DNA of 5,092 nt from Clostridia bacterium (GCA_017407765.1 JAFQVZ010000323.1:1-5092); one strand, 5' to 3'. Positions 1-4,547 are shown, counted from the first letter of the stretch. Translations and numbers: made by a program. Notes: generated from the sequence alone by a model not told the origin.

Positions 1-1
1 A

Positions 2-631
2 GAGAGGCGAACTCTCATGGGCAAACAGCGAGAAATTGCATATAGCCACCGGCTTTGTCCTGTTGATGAACTCGGCCATAGCCTCGGCGTTCTCGATGCC
101 TCGGCCCTTGCCTGCGATGCCGGTCATGATATGGGCGGCATAGGTCATTCCCACGGCCTGTATCCTTGCGATCTGCTCATAGGCCTCGGCAAGGGTGTGA
201 TCCTTGGCCATCTGCTTGAGTATGTCGTCAAGTCCGCTCTCGATGCCCAGGTAAAGGCGGTTTACACCGGCGGCTCTGAGGGCCCTGAGCTCGTCGTCGC
301 TCTTTTCGCTGATATTGGTGACGGTGGCATCCATATTGATGTTGACGCACGAGGGGAAATGCTCGTGGATCATGTCGAGGATCTTCATAAGGCGGTCGGT
401 CTTCATGCCGAAGGCATTGCCGTCGCCGAGGAAGACGGTCTTGGGGTCGCCGCCTGCGGCCTTGACGCGGAGGATCTCGGCCTCCACCTGTTCGAGGGGC
501 AGCTCGCGGTGGGTGAGGTGTTTAAACAGCATGCAGAACTTGCAGGCGTTATATGAGCAGCCTACGGCTACCGGCAGCATATATGATGCGCGTTCCATAG
601 GGGCGCGGCATATCCTTCCTTCATATTCCAT
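2..631 (-). CDS. radical SAM protein with CX4CX2C cluster motif (3' end beyond window)
   Basis: Partial gene: the first 210 codons are present and it runs off the left edge. ATG at 629-631 is chosen because AAAGGAG lies at 641-647, nine bases upstream. The protein starts MEYEGRICRAPMERASYMLP and carries Cys25-X4-Cys30-X2-Cys33 (GCSYNACKFC), the ligands expected for the [4Fe-4S] cluster that reductively cleaves S-adenosylmethionine. Downstream core motifs are FLGDGNAF (67-74), a core strand with NMDATVTN (99-106), LGIESG (128-133), MTGIAGKG (169-176) and a final strand ending SLFAHESSPL (201-210), so almost the whole radical SAM barrel is visible. The four-residue first spacing and the preceding EGR.CRAP segment match a COG1032-like group common in Firmicutes and Bacteroidetes, usually annotated only as 'radical SAM protein'. 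Family assignment is firm. The reaction is unknown, and any C-terminal domain lies outside the window. Confidence 0.93.
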   Translation of the reverse strand, partial: MEYEGRICRAPMERASYMLPVAVGCSYNACKFCMLFKHLTHRELPLEQVEAEILRVKAAGGDPKTVFLGDGNAFGMKTDRLMKILDMIHEHFPSCVNINMDATVTNISEKSDDELRALRAAGVNRLYLGIESGLDDILKQMAKDHTLAEAYEQIARIQAVGMTYAAHIMTGIAGKGRGIENAEAMAEFINRTKPVAICNFSLFAHESSPL

Positions 632-667
632 AGATCGGATCTCCTTTCAGGGATTCTTTATAATAAT

Positions 668-696
668 ATGATAGCATCATGGGTATTTCATAGCAA
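668..696 (-). promoter_or_regulatory. predicted sigma-A promoter of the radical SAM gene
   Basis: Read on the minus strand, TTGCTA (691-696, four of six matches to the -35 consensus) is followed by a 17-base spacer and TATCAT (668-673, five of six matches to the -10 consensus). Transcription would start near 660-662, giving a leader of about 30 bases to the ATG at 631. Spacing and position are ideal. The surrounding AT richness makes chance matches more likely, so this is a moderate prediction. Confidence 0.55.
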
Positions 697-772
697 GATG
701 ATATAGAAATAAACTATAAGTTTATAGAGATTTATAAATAGAAGATCTTGCTTGCCTCTGCCTATTTACTTC

Positions 773-788
773 ATCATAATATTATGAT
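773..788. promoter_or_regulatory. perfect 16-bp AT-rich palindrome, possible operator
   Basis: ATCATAAT (773-780) is followed directly by its reverse complement ATTATGAT (781-788). It lies between the two divergent genes, about 140 bp upstream of the radical SAM start. Fur/PerR-type metalloregulator boxes have a similar look (TTATAAT-type half sites), but those normally have a central unpaired base. The regulator assignment is therefore only a possibility, and AT-rich composition makes chance palindromes more likely. Confidence 0.35.
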
Positions 789-849
789 AATATATTATTG
801 TAAATTAATATCTGTTGATGGTTTTTTAAAGGTTGCTGATTCCCTTTTG

Positions 850-858
850 TGTTACAAT
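850..858 (+). promoter_or_regulatory. possible extended -10 promoter element for the 1080-1502 gene
   Basis: TGT directly before TACAAT (853-858) gives an extended -10 motif, with five of six matches to TATAAT. The best -35-like hexamer, TTGCTG at 833-838, sits only 14 bases upstream, which is too close for a normal promoter, so activity would depend on the extended -10. If used, the folded repeat at about 875-955 would lie in the leader of the downstream gene. Weak prediction. Confidence 0.3.
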
Positions 859-874
859 TATGGGAAACAGGTTC

Positions 875-955
875 CAAAGCCTCCCTTGCGTAATACCCTA
901 AAGGGCACTTAGGGAGGTGCCCCGAAGGGGCGGAGGGATTGATCGTAACGAGCCT
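875..955. repeat. palindromic intergenic repeat (MITE/REP-like), Ruminococcaceae type
   Basis: CCTCCCT (880-886) pairs with AGGGAGG (911-917). Inside this, CCCTAA (896-901) can pair with TTAGGG (909-914) as an alternative. Next comes a tight hairpin GCCCC-GAA-GGGGC (919-931), then GGAGGGATTGATCG. The order AAAGCCTCCCTT ... AGGGAGGTG - short GC hairpin - CGGAGGGATTG resembles an intergenic element I recall as abundant in Ruminococcaceae and relatives. It has no coding capacity. Boundaries are approximate, and copy number in this genome cannot be seen from one window. Confidence 0.6.
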
Positions 956-990
956 AAAAAATCATTCAGTCAGTGCCGGTAGTTTCTGTA

Positions 991-1006
991 ATGCCCTTAA
1001 GGGCAT
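991..1006. repeat. perfect 16-bp palindrome ATGCCCTTAAGGGCAT
   Basis: ATGCCCTT (991-998) is followed directly by its reverse complement AAGGGCAT (999-1006). With one bulged base, the outer GTA (988-990) and TAC (1006-1008) could extend the pairing. It lies about 75 bases upstream of the 1080 start codon. The AGGGCA string also occurs at 902-907 in the adjacent repeat and at 1024-1029. It may be an operator or part of the repeat cluster. It is not a terminator, because no T-tract follows on either strand. Confidence 0.5.
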
Positions 1007-1079
1007 ACATAGAGGAACATTTGAGGGCAATGTATTTTTGTGAGCATGAAGTTGGGATTATTGAGACAGGAGGTAAAAA

Positions 1080-1502
1080 ATGATTAATTTCTTAAAAAAG
1101 ATCACACTTAAAGAAGTAATCATTATTGCGCTGCTGATCTGGTATACTGTCACACGTATTACTCCCTTTACCACCCCTATCCCTCCTCATATTTTTAAAA
1201 TTGATGCCGATGAAGTTACGGCTATCAAGTTTTACTATACCAATAAGAGCTATATCGTAACGGAAAGAGCCGAAATAGATAAAATCGTAGACAGGCTTAA
1301 TAAAACATGGTTTTGTTTTCTGTTTCCAGCAATTGATCTCGGTTATACCGGCGGAGAGAACCAGCGCATGTGGATATGCTCGGATGAATACAATGATGTA
1401 TATGAAATAGGGCTTTCATCTGTAAAGGTAAACGGAATATATTATTTCTGCGGAGCCGTATCCATGCTGAGAGGGTATTTTTCCCTATGTGAACACCAAT
1501 AA
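1080..1502 (+). CDS. hypothetical membrane-anchored protein, 140 aa
   Basis: Start ATG at 1080 has a strong SD, AGGAGGT at 1068-1074, five bases upstream. The protein has a short basic N-terminus (MINFLKKITLKE), one hydrophobic segment at about residues 12-26 that looks like an uncleaved membrane anchor, and then a soluble domain likely outside the cell (about 30-140). The domain alternates beta-like strands: DEVTAIKFYY, SYIVTERAEIDKIVDRLNKT, RMWICSDEYNDVYEIGLSSVKVNGIYYF. Small Firmicutes proteins with 'EI..I...LN' and 'G.YY' elements have a similar look, but I cannot name a family with confidence. Codon use is AT-rich (AAA, ATT, TAT, GAA), unlike the GC-rich neighbours, which suggests recent acquisition. 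It is convergent with the GH3 gene and they share a terminator. Confidence 0.8.
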   Translation: MINFLKKITLKEVIIIALLIWYTVTRITPFTTPIPPHIFKIDADEVTAIKFYYTNKSYIVTERAEIDKIVDRLNKTWFCFLFPAIDLGYTGGENQRMWICSDEYNDVYEIGLSSVKVNGIYYFCGAVSMLRGYFSLCEHQ

Positions 1503-1504
1503 TG

Positions 1505-1537
1505 AAAAAACCCATCCACAGTCTGTGGATGGGTTTT
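1505..1537. terminator. bidirectional intrinsic terminator between convergent genes
   Basis: CCCATCCACAG (1511-1521) and CTGTGGATGGG (1523-1533) are perfect reverse complements around one central base, so the hairpin would have a stem of about nine pairs and a five-base loop. It is flanked by six A (1505-1510) and four T (1534-1537), so it has a U-tract in both directions. It begins two bases after the stop of the plus-strand gene (TAA 1500-1502) and ends three bases before the stop of the minus-strand GH3 gene (1541-1543). It should terminate both. Confidence 0.92.
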
Positions 1538-1540
1538 CGT

Positions 1541-2713
1541 TTAGATAATGCCGAGGTCGATCTTCCAGAGAAGAACACGCATGACCGACTCCTCGATGCG
1601 CTCGAGGGTGATGCGGCCTGCCTTCACAGCCTCGATAACGGCCGGCACCTGCACCTCAAACTCGGTGCAGCACAGCAGGTCGTTGCCTGCCAGCACCGCC
1701 AGCACGGCGGCCTCGCCGATGTCATAGCTGTTGCGGATGGCATCCATATAAAGGTCGTCGGTAACTACGACGCCGTCAAAGCCGATGTCTTCACGCAGGA
1801 TGCGGTGAACTTCGGGCGAAAGGGATGCAGGATTGGTGGCATCCATCGAGTTTACGATATTGTGGCACACCAGAACGGCATCGGCACCAAATGCGATACC
1901 CTCCTTGAAGGGCAGAAAGTCGCTTTCATAGAAGGTGTCAAGGCTTCGCTCGTCATAGGTGACCTCGGTGTGGCTGTCGAGGGCATTGCCATAGCCGGGG
2001 AAGTGCTTGAGCACGCTGCCCATGCCCTCGCTCTCCATGACCGAAACAACGTTGCGTACATACTGGCCCGCCAGAGCGGCATCGCCGCCGAAAGAGCGCT
2101 TTGCCATGAAGGCCGAGCTGTCGGAGGTCACGTCGCAGACGGGAGCCATGTTGACGTTGATGCCGAGGGAGGAAAGCAGGCGGCACTTGTCGGCGGTGTC
2201 GGTCTGGATAAGGTCGAAGCCGCCTTCTTTATAGAGGGCCGAGGGCGACTTGAAGGGGATGGAGCGATACTGGCTGTAGCGGCTGACGCGGTTGACCGTT
2301 CCGCCCTCCTCGTCGACTGCGATGAGCATGGGTGTCGCGGCTGCGTCCTGATAGGACTGTATGTCGGCCGCGGCCTGATCCTTTGTTTTCTCCTTGAAGT
2401 CCTGGCCGAAGAGGATATAGCCGCCGAGAGCATAGTCCTGCGCCTTCTGAGCCTGGTCGGCTGCGGGGCATCGTGCCAGGAAGAGCTGGCCCACCTTCTG
2501 CTCGAGAGTCATGCTACTCATGATCTCAAGGGCCTTCTGCTCCTCTGCGCTGAGGACGACCTCGGGCTCCTCGGGTTCGGTGACTTCGGGCTCTTCAGGC
2601 TCGGTCACCGCGCTGTCTTCGCTGCCGGGCAGGGTGGGAATGTCGACGGTGCCGACGGCGCCGCAGCCTGCAAGAAGCAGCAGGGAGAGCAGCATTGAAA
2701 TGATTTTGTTCAT
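1541..2713 (-). CDS. GH3 beta-N-acetylhexosaminidase-like lipoprotein, 390 aa
   Basis: Glycoside hydrolase family 3, NagZ-like, predicted to remove terminal N-acetylglucosamine residues, probably from cell-wall fragments or glycans at the cell surface. The N-terminus is a lipoprotein signal (MNKIISMLLSLLLLAGC, lipobox LLAG-Cys17). An acidic linker follows with VTEPEEPE twice (36-43, 44-51), then the catalytic TIM barrel from about residue 65. Key motifs: IAVDEEGGTVNR (131-142), SLGINVNMAPVCDV (182-195), KHFPGYG (236-242), DSH (246-248, His248 the expected general acid/base) and FDGVVVTDDLYMDAI (312-326, Asp319 the expected nucleophile). The length suits a single-domain enzyme without the extra C-terminal GH3 domains. 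The start has GGAGA (2719-2723) five bases upstream. A hairpin separates it from the upstream DUF1177 gene. Substrate preference beyond the family is inferred. Confidence 0.93.
   Translation of the reverse strand: MNKIISMLLSLLLLAGCGAVGTVDIPTLPGSEDSAVTEPEEPEVTEPEEPEVVLSAEEQKALEIMSSMTLEQKVGQLFLARCPAADQAQKAQDYALGGYILFGQDFKEKTKDQAAADIQSYQDAAATPMLIAVDEEGGTVNRVSRYSQYRSIPFKSPSALYKEGGFDLIQTDTADKCRLLSSLGINVNMAPVCDVTSDSSAFMAKRSFGGDAALAGQYVRNVVSVMESEGMGSVLKHFPGYGNALDSHTEVTYDERSLDTFYESDFLPFKEGIAFGADAVLVCHNIVNSMDATNPASLSPEVHRILREDIGFDGVVVTDDLYMDAIRNSYDIGEAAVLAVLAGNDLLCCTEFEVQVPAVIEAVKAGRITLERIEESVMRVLLWKIDLGII
2561..2608 (-). repeat. two tandem 24-bp units encoding the acidic linker of the GH3 lipoprotein
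   Basis: The two adjacent units (2561-2584 and 2585-2608) match at 19 of 24 bases, and each encodes VTEPEEPE. Four of the five differences leave the protein repeat unchanged as synonymous third-position changes and the fifth does the same, so the peptide is under selection or the duplication has aged. It is a flexible spacer between the lipid anchor and the enzyme. Confidence 0.8.
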
Positions 2714-2744
2714 ATCTTTCTCCGTATATCTGTCTTTATTGAAA

Positions 2745-2770
2745 TCGCCGCAGCCATAAGGCCGCGGCGA
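2745..2770 (-). terminator. hairpin, probable terminator of the DUF1177 gene
   Basis: TCGCCGC (2745-2751) pairs with GCGGCGA (2764-2770). After one A/C mismatch, GCC (2753-2755) pairs with GGC (2760-2762) around an ATAA loop. It lies 30 bases after the DUF1177 stop and 32 bases before the GH3 start on the minus strand. The minus-strand sequence after the stem is TTTCAATAAAG, a poor U-tract, so termination may be partial, letting some transcripts continue into the GH3 gene. No convincing separate GH3 promoter was found. Confidence 0.6.
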
Positions 2771-2800
2771 CTTATGTTTGATTTTATCGTGGAACGGAGC

Positions 2801-3739
2801 TTAGTCCTGCTTGCCCTTTGTCTGGAAGTGGCTCATGTCGCCATACAGCTTCTGGAGCAGAGCAAATTCTTCTTCATCATAGAAGGAGCACTGGCCGCGT
2901 GTGAAGCTCTTGGCAACTTCGATAACGAAGCGGCCTGTGACCTCAACATCGACCATATGTGTTGCGCCTGTTGCGCAGCCGGCTACGGGTGTTTCGGTCG
3001 TAACGGCAACGCCGACAACGGGAGCCTTTGTAGCAACCGAAGGCTGCAGGATGCTGTTCATATGATATACGCCGTTGCCATAGGGTGTGATATCCTGAAG
3101 CGACAGGGGGAATACGTGTGCAGGCTGGCCTGTGACTGTCTGCATGATCTCAACGAGGTCGTCGCTGGCCTTGAGGATATAGCCCTCCTTGACGGGGCAG
3201 GAGATGGCAAAGCCGCGCTTGCAGATGATCTTATTGCCCTTTGTTGTGTCGACCGACAGAACAGCGTCAACGTCCATCTCTACTTCGAGGCGGTTGATTG
3301 TCTCCATCTCAACAGGCGAGCCCATGAAGGGAGTGGGGAAGTGAGGAGATGTGGGAGCGTTGGGGCATACATGTGTTGTGACGATAACGTCGCCGGGGAG
3401 AACGTCGCCCTTTGCCTTCATGTCGCAGAGCTTGAGGGCAACTGCGATGGCTGTCAGAGCACCGTCGCCGTCGGAAACAAAGCCGATCATTTCGGGGCGT
3501 GCGCCGAGGCCGCCCAGACGGCCGGTTACGCCAAGTGTGGGAGCTGTGCCGCCCGAGAGCTTGCCGTTTTCGCCCTTGATGATGATGCGGACGAAGTCGG
3601 TCTGGCCCTTGGGGCCGTTGAGGGTCTTGACTTCAACACAGTCACCAAAACCCTTCTGAGCAAAGAAATCCTTTACTACATAGCCGCTTGCGCGGGGATC
3701 GTCGAGGATCTCAAATATATCGAGTACTTTTTTGAACAT
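2801..3739 (-). CDS. DUF1177 family protein, 312 aa
   Basis: Near full-length match, from memory of the family, to DUF1177 (Pfam PF06675), whose function is not established. Motifs from the chosen start: APTLGVTGRLGGLGARPEMI (66-85), SDGDGA (89-94), GDVIVTTHVCPNAP (116-129), FMGSPVEM (138-145), SVDTTKGN (162-169), QDITPYGNGVYH (215-226), GCATGATHMVD (254-264) and FYDEEEFALL (286-295). No signal peptide, so it is probably cytoplasmic. The frame extends five codons further upstream to an ATG at 3752-3754, but that one has no SD. The ATG at 3737-3739 has GGAG (3749-3752) nine bases upstream and gives the start MFKKVLDIFEILDDP that suits the family. The repeated Asp and His in glycine-rich loops could suggest a metal-dependent hydrolase, but that is only an inference. 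Confidence 0.92.
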   Translation of the reverse strand: MFKKVLDIFEILDDPRASGYVVKDFFAQKGFGDCVEVKTLNGPKGQTDFVRIIIKGENGKLSGGTAPTLGVTGRLGGLGARPEMIGFVSDGDGALTAIAVALKLCDMKAKGDVLPGDVIVTTHVCPNAPTSPHFPTPFMGSPVEMETINRLEVEMDVDAVLSVDTTKGNKIICKRGFAISCPVKEGYILKASDDLVEIMQTVTGQPAHVFPLSLQDITPYGNGVYHMNSILQPSVATKAPVVGVAVTTETPVAGCATGATHMVDVEVTGRFVIEVAKSFTRGQCSFYDEEEFALLQKLYGDMSHFQTKGKQD

Positions 3740-3764
3740 AAGAAAACACTCCATTCAGTTTATT

Positions 3765-3777
3765 TGGTTTTAAACCA
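3765..3777. promoter_or_regulatory. 13-bp inverted repeat TGGTTTTAAACCA at the DUF1177 transcription start, possible operator
   Basis: TGGTTT (3765-3770), one central T, and AAACCA (3772-3777) form a perfect inverted repeat. The predicted DUF1177 start of transcription (about 3776) falls within it, a typical place for a repressor site. GntR-superfamily operators often have the form TGGT-N-ACCA, so a GntR-type repressor is a reasonable guess. No regulator gene lies in the window. Confidence 0.4.
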
Positions 3778-3782
3778 TATTA

Positions 3783-3811
3783 ATTTTAGCACAGGGCATG
3801 GCCTATTGCAA
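3783..3811 (-). promoter_or_regulatory. predicted sigma-A promoter of the DUF1177 gene
   Basis: On the minus strand, TTGCAA (3806-3811, four of six -35 matches) is separated by 17 bases from TAAAAT (3783-3788, five of six -10 matches), which is preceded by TGC, an extended -10. Transcription should start near 3776, leaving a leader of about 37 bases before the ATG at 3739. This supports the gene being transcribed on its own, divergently from the ECF operon. Confidence 0.7.
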
Positions 3812-3870
3812 GAAAAGGGACGGATTTTTGCCGTAGTTTGTCATAATGCCGCCGCACAAGTGGGTATAGC

Positions 3871-3899
3871 TTGACAGATGTGCACCGATAAAGTATAAT
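3871..3899 (+). promoter_or_regulatory. perfect consensus sigma-A promoter upstream of the ECF S-component gene
   Basis: TTGACA (3871-3876), a 17-base spacer (3877-3893) and TATAAT (3894-3899) match the consensus at all twelve positions with ideal spacing. Transcription should begin around 3906, just after the -10, and run toward the gene at 4017, giving a leader of about 110 bases. Such a strong promoter on a transporter gene implies control after initiation, which fits the terminator-like hairpin at 3942-3994. Confidence 0.9.
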
Positions 3900-3905
3900 A
3901 TTATC

Positions 3906-4003
3906 ATTAACAGCGTCATGAAGGCGCTTTCAATGAGAACGAACGCTCAGACCTCTCCGGCCGAAGCCGGGGCTGTTTCGAGTGTTTATTTTTTACTCTG
4001 AAA
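3906..4003 (+). promoter_or_regulatory. structured 5' leader, candidate attenuator or riboswitch
   Basis: Between the predicted start of transcription and the SD lie two helices. The first is AGCGTC (3912-3917) pairing with GGCGCT (3923-3928) around a five-base ATGAA loop. The second is the long terminator hairpin at 3942-3986. AGCGT (3912-3916) is also a perfect reverse complement of ACGCT (3943-3947), which is in the lower stem of the terminator. Pairing of the two would break both hairpins, so mutually exclusive folds are possible. I see no hallmark of TPP, FMN, preQ1-I, THF, cobalamin or T-box leaders. An alternative is a short terminated RNA of about 90 bases. Confidence 0.55.
3942..3994 (+). 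terminator. long intrinsic-terminator-like hairpin inside the leader of the ECF operon
   Basis: AACGCTC (3942-3948) pairs with GAGTGTT (3980-3986). AGAC (3949-3952) pairs with GTTT (3975-3978), leaving a bulged C. After a 2x2 internal loop, CTCCGGC (3955-3961) pairs with GCCGGGG (3966-3972) around a CGAA tetraloop. The 3' side runs into TTTATTTTTT (3985-3994). No plus-strand gene exists upstream whose transcript it could end: the previous plus-strand gene stops at 1502. It must therefore act on RNA from the promoter at 3871. It ends about seven bases before the SD of the S-component gene. Confidence 0.75.
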
Positions 4004-4016
4004 GGTGCAAACGACA

Positions 4017-4547
4017 ATGACAAAAACAAGTTTTTCGATCAAAAAGCTGGTCATGGCGGCCGTATGCCTCGCCCTTGGCCTTTATCTTCCCTTCCTGACA
4101 GGTCAGATCCCCCAGGTGGGCAGCATGCTCCTGCCCATGCATCTGCCCGTCATGCTGTGCGGCTTTGTTTGCGGCGGCCCCCTCGGCCTCGTGGTGGGAG
4201 CAATCACACCCATCCTGCGCTCCACCCTTTTCGGTATGCCTCCCATGTATCCCACGGCGGCTGCCATGGCCTTCGAGCTGGCTGCCTATGGCTTCCTCAC
4301 AGGCTTCCTCTCGGCTAAGCTGGGCCACAGCCTCAAATCTATCTATATCGCCCTCGTCGCCGCCATGCTGGGCGGACGCATCGTATGGGGCATCGCAATG
4401 GCTATTATGATGACATCCTCCGGCGGAGCCTTCACCTTTGCGGCCTTCATCGCAGGCGGCTTCACGGGCGCAGTCCCCGGCATCATCCTCCAGCTTGTCG
4501 CCATCCCGGCCATCGTTGCAGCTCTTCACAAGAGCAAACTTATCTAA
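4017..4547 (+). CDS. ECF transporter S component, 176 aa
   Basis: Substrate-binding membrane subunit of an energy-coupling factor transporter (PF12822-like), expected to capture a vitamin or related molecule and work with EcfA/EcfA'/EcfT encoded elsewhere. It has about six hydrophobic stretches (roughly 11-27, 43-63, 80-99, 107-131, 139-152, 153-170). AxxxA at Ala15-Ala19 in the first helix is the type of motif that contacts EcfT. Other motifs: GSMLLPMHLPVMLCGF (35-50), LRSTLFGMPPMYPTAAAMAFEL (67-88, central part shown by GMPPMYPTA), GGRIVWG (119-125) and GAVPGIILQL (151-160). ATG at 4017 is preferred: AAAGG (4001-4005) lies 11 bases upstream, and the in-frame GTG at 4005 overlaps the SD itself. 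I cannot assign the substrate. The gene is followed after 17 bases by a conserved unknown gene. Confidence 0.92.
   Translation: MTKTSFSIKKLVMAAVCLALGLYLPFLTGQIPQVGSMLLPMHLPVMLCGFVCGGPLGLVVGAITPILRSTLFGMPPMYPTAAAMAFELAAYGFLTGFLSAKLGHSLKSIYIALVAAMLGGRIVWGIAMAIMMTSSGGAFTFAAFIAGGFTGAVPGIILQLVAIPAIVAALHKSKLI

Larger units (their letters stand above)
632..1079. other. 448-base intergenic region, AT-rich on the left, with folded repeats on the right
   Basis: No convincing coding region in either strand. The left half (about 650-870) is strongly AT-rich and holds the radical SAM promoter and a perfect 16-bp palindrome at 773-788. The right half holds the GC-rich folded repeat at about 875-955, a second perfect 16-bp palindrome at 991-1006, and the SD of the following gene at 1068-1074. 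A possible extended -10 site lies at 850-858. The two flanking genes diverge from this region. Confidence 0.75.

Noticed and set aside
17..556. A 179-codon plus-strand frame opposite the radical SAM gene
   Set aside because: The minus-strand frame has the SD, promoter and cluster cysteines; the plus-strand frame is a GC-driven by-product.
875..1006. CRISPR array or tRNA in the palindrome-rich intergenic region
   Set aside because: There are no regularly spaced direct repeats, and no cloverleaf with a TTC-type T arm could be built. The structure is isolated inverted repeats.
1502..2698. A 398-codon open frame on the plus strand opposite the GH3 gene
   Set aside because: It is an antisense shadow. 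The minus strand carries a clear GH3 lipoprotein with signal peptide and catalytic motifs, while the plus-strand translation has no recognisable motif, has no SD, and begins inside the terminator region.
3820..3834. ACGG...CCGT inverted repeat between the divergent promoters
   Set aside because: Only four base pairs with a seven-base loop, which is expected by chance.
2774..3874. A 366-codon open frame on the plus strand opposite the DUF1177 gene
   Set aside because: Antisense shadow of a strongly conserved protein; the composition is unlike the other proteins (many Cys, Ala and His), and it has no SD.
4005..4016. GTG start for the S component, adding four residues
   Set aside because: The GTG overlaps the AAAGG that acts as SD for the ATG at 4017 and has no SD of its own at a usable distance.
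3900..4016. Assignment of the leader to a known riboswitch class
   Set aside because: I looked for TPP (CTGAGA plus the downstream core), preQ1-I tail (AAAAACTA before the SD), THF, FMN, mini-ykkC and T-box signatures and found none convincing, so it is left unassigned.
3993..4529. A 178-codon minus-strand frame opposite the ECF S component
   Set aside because: The translation is rich in Asp, Gly, His and Cys without motifs, as expected from the reverse complement of a membrane protein gene.
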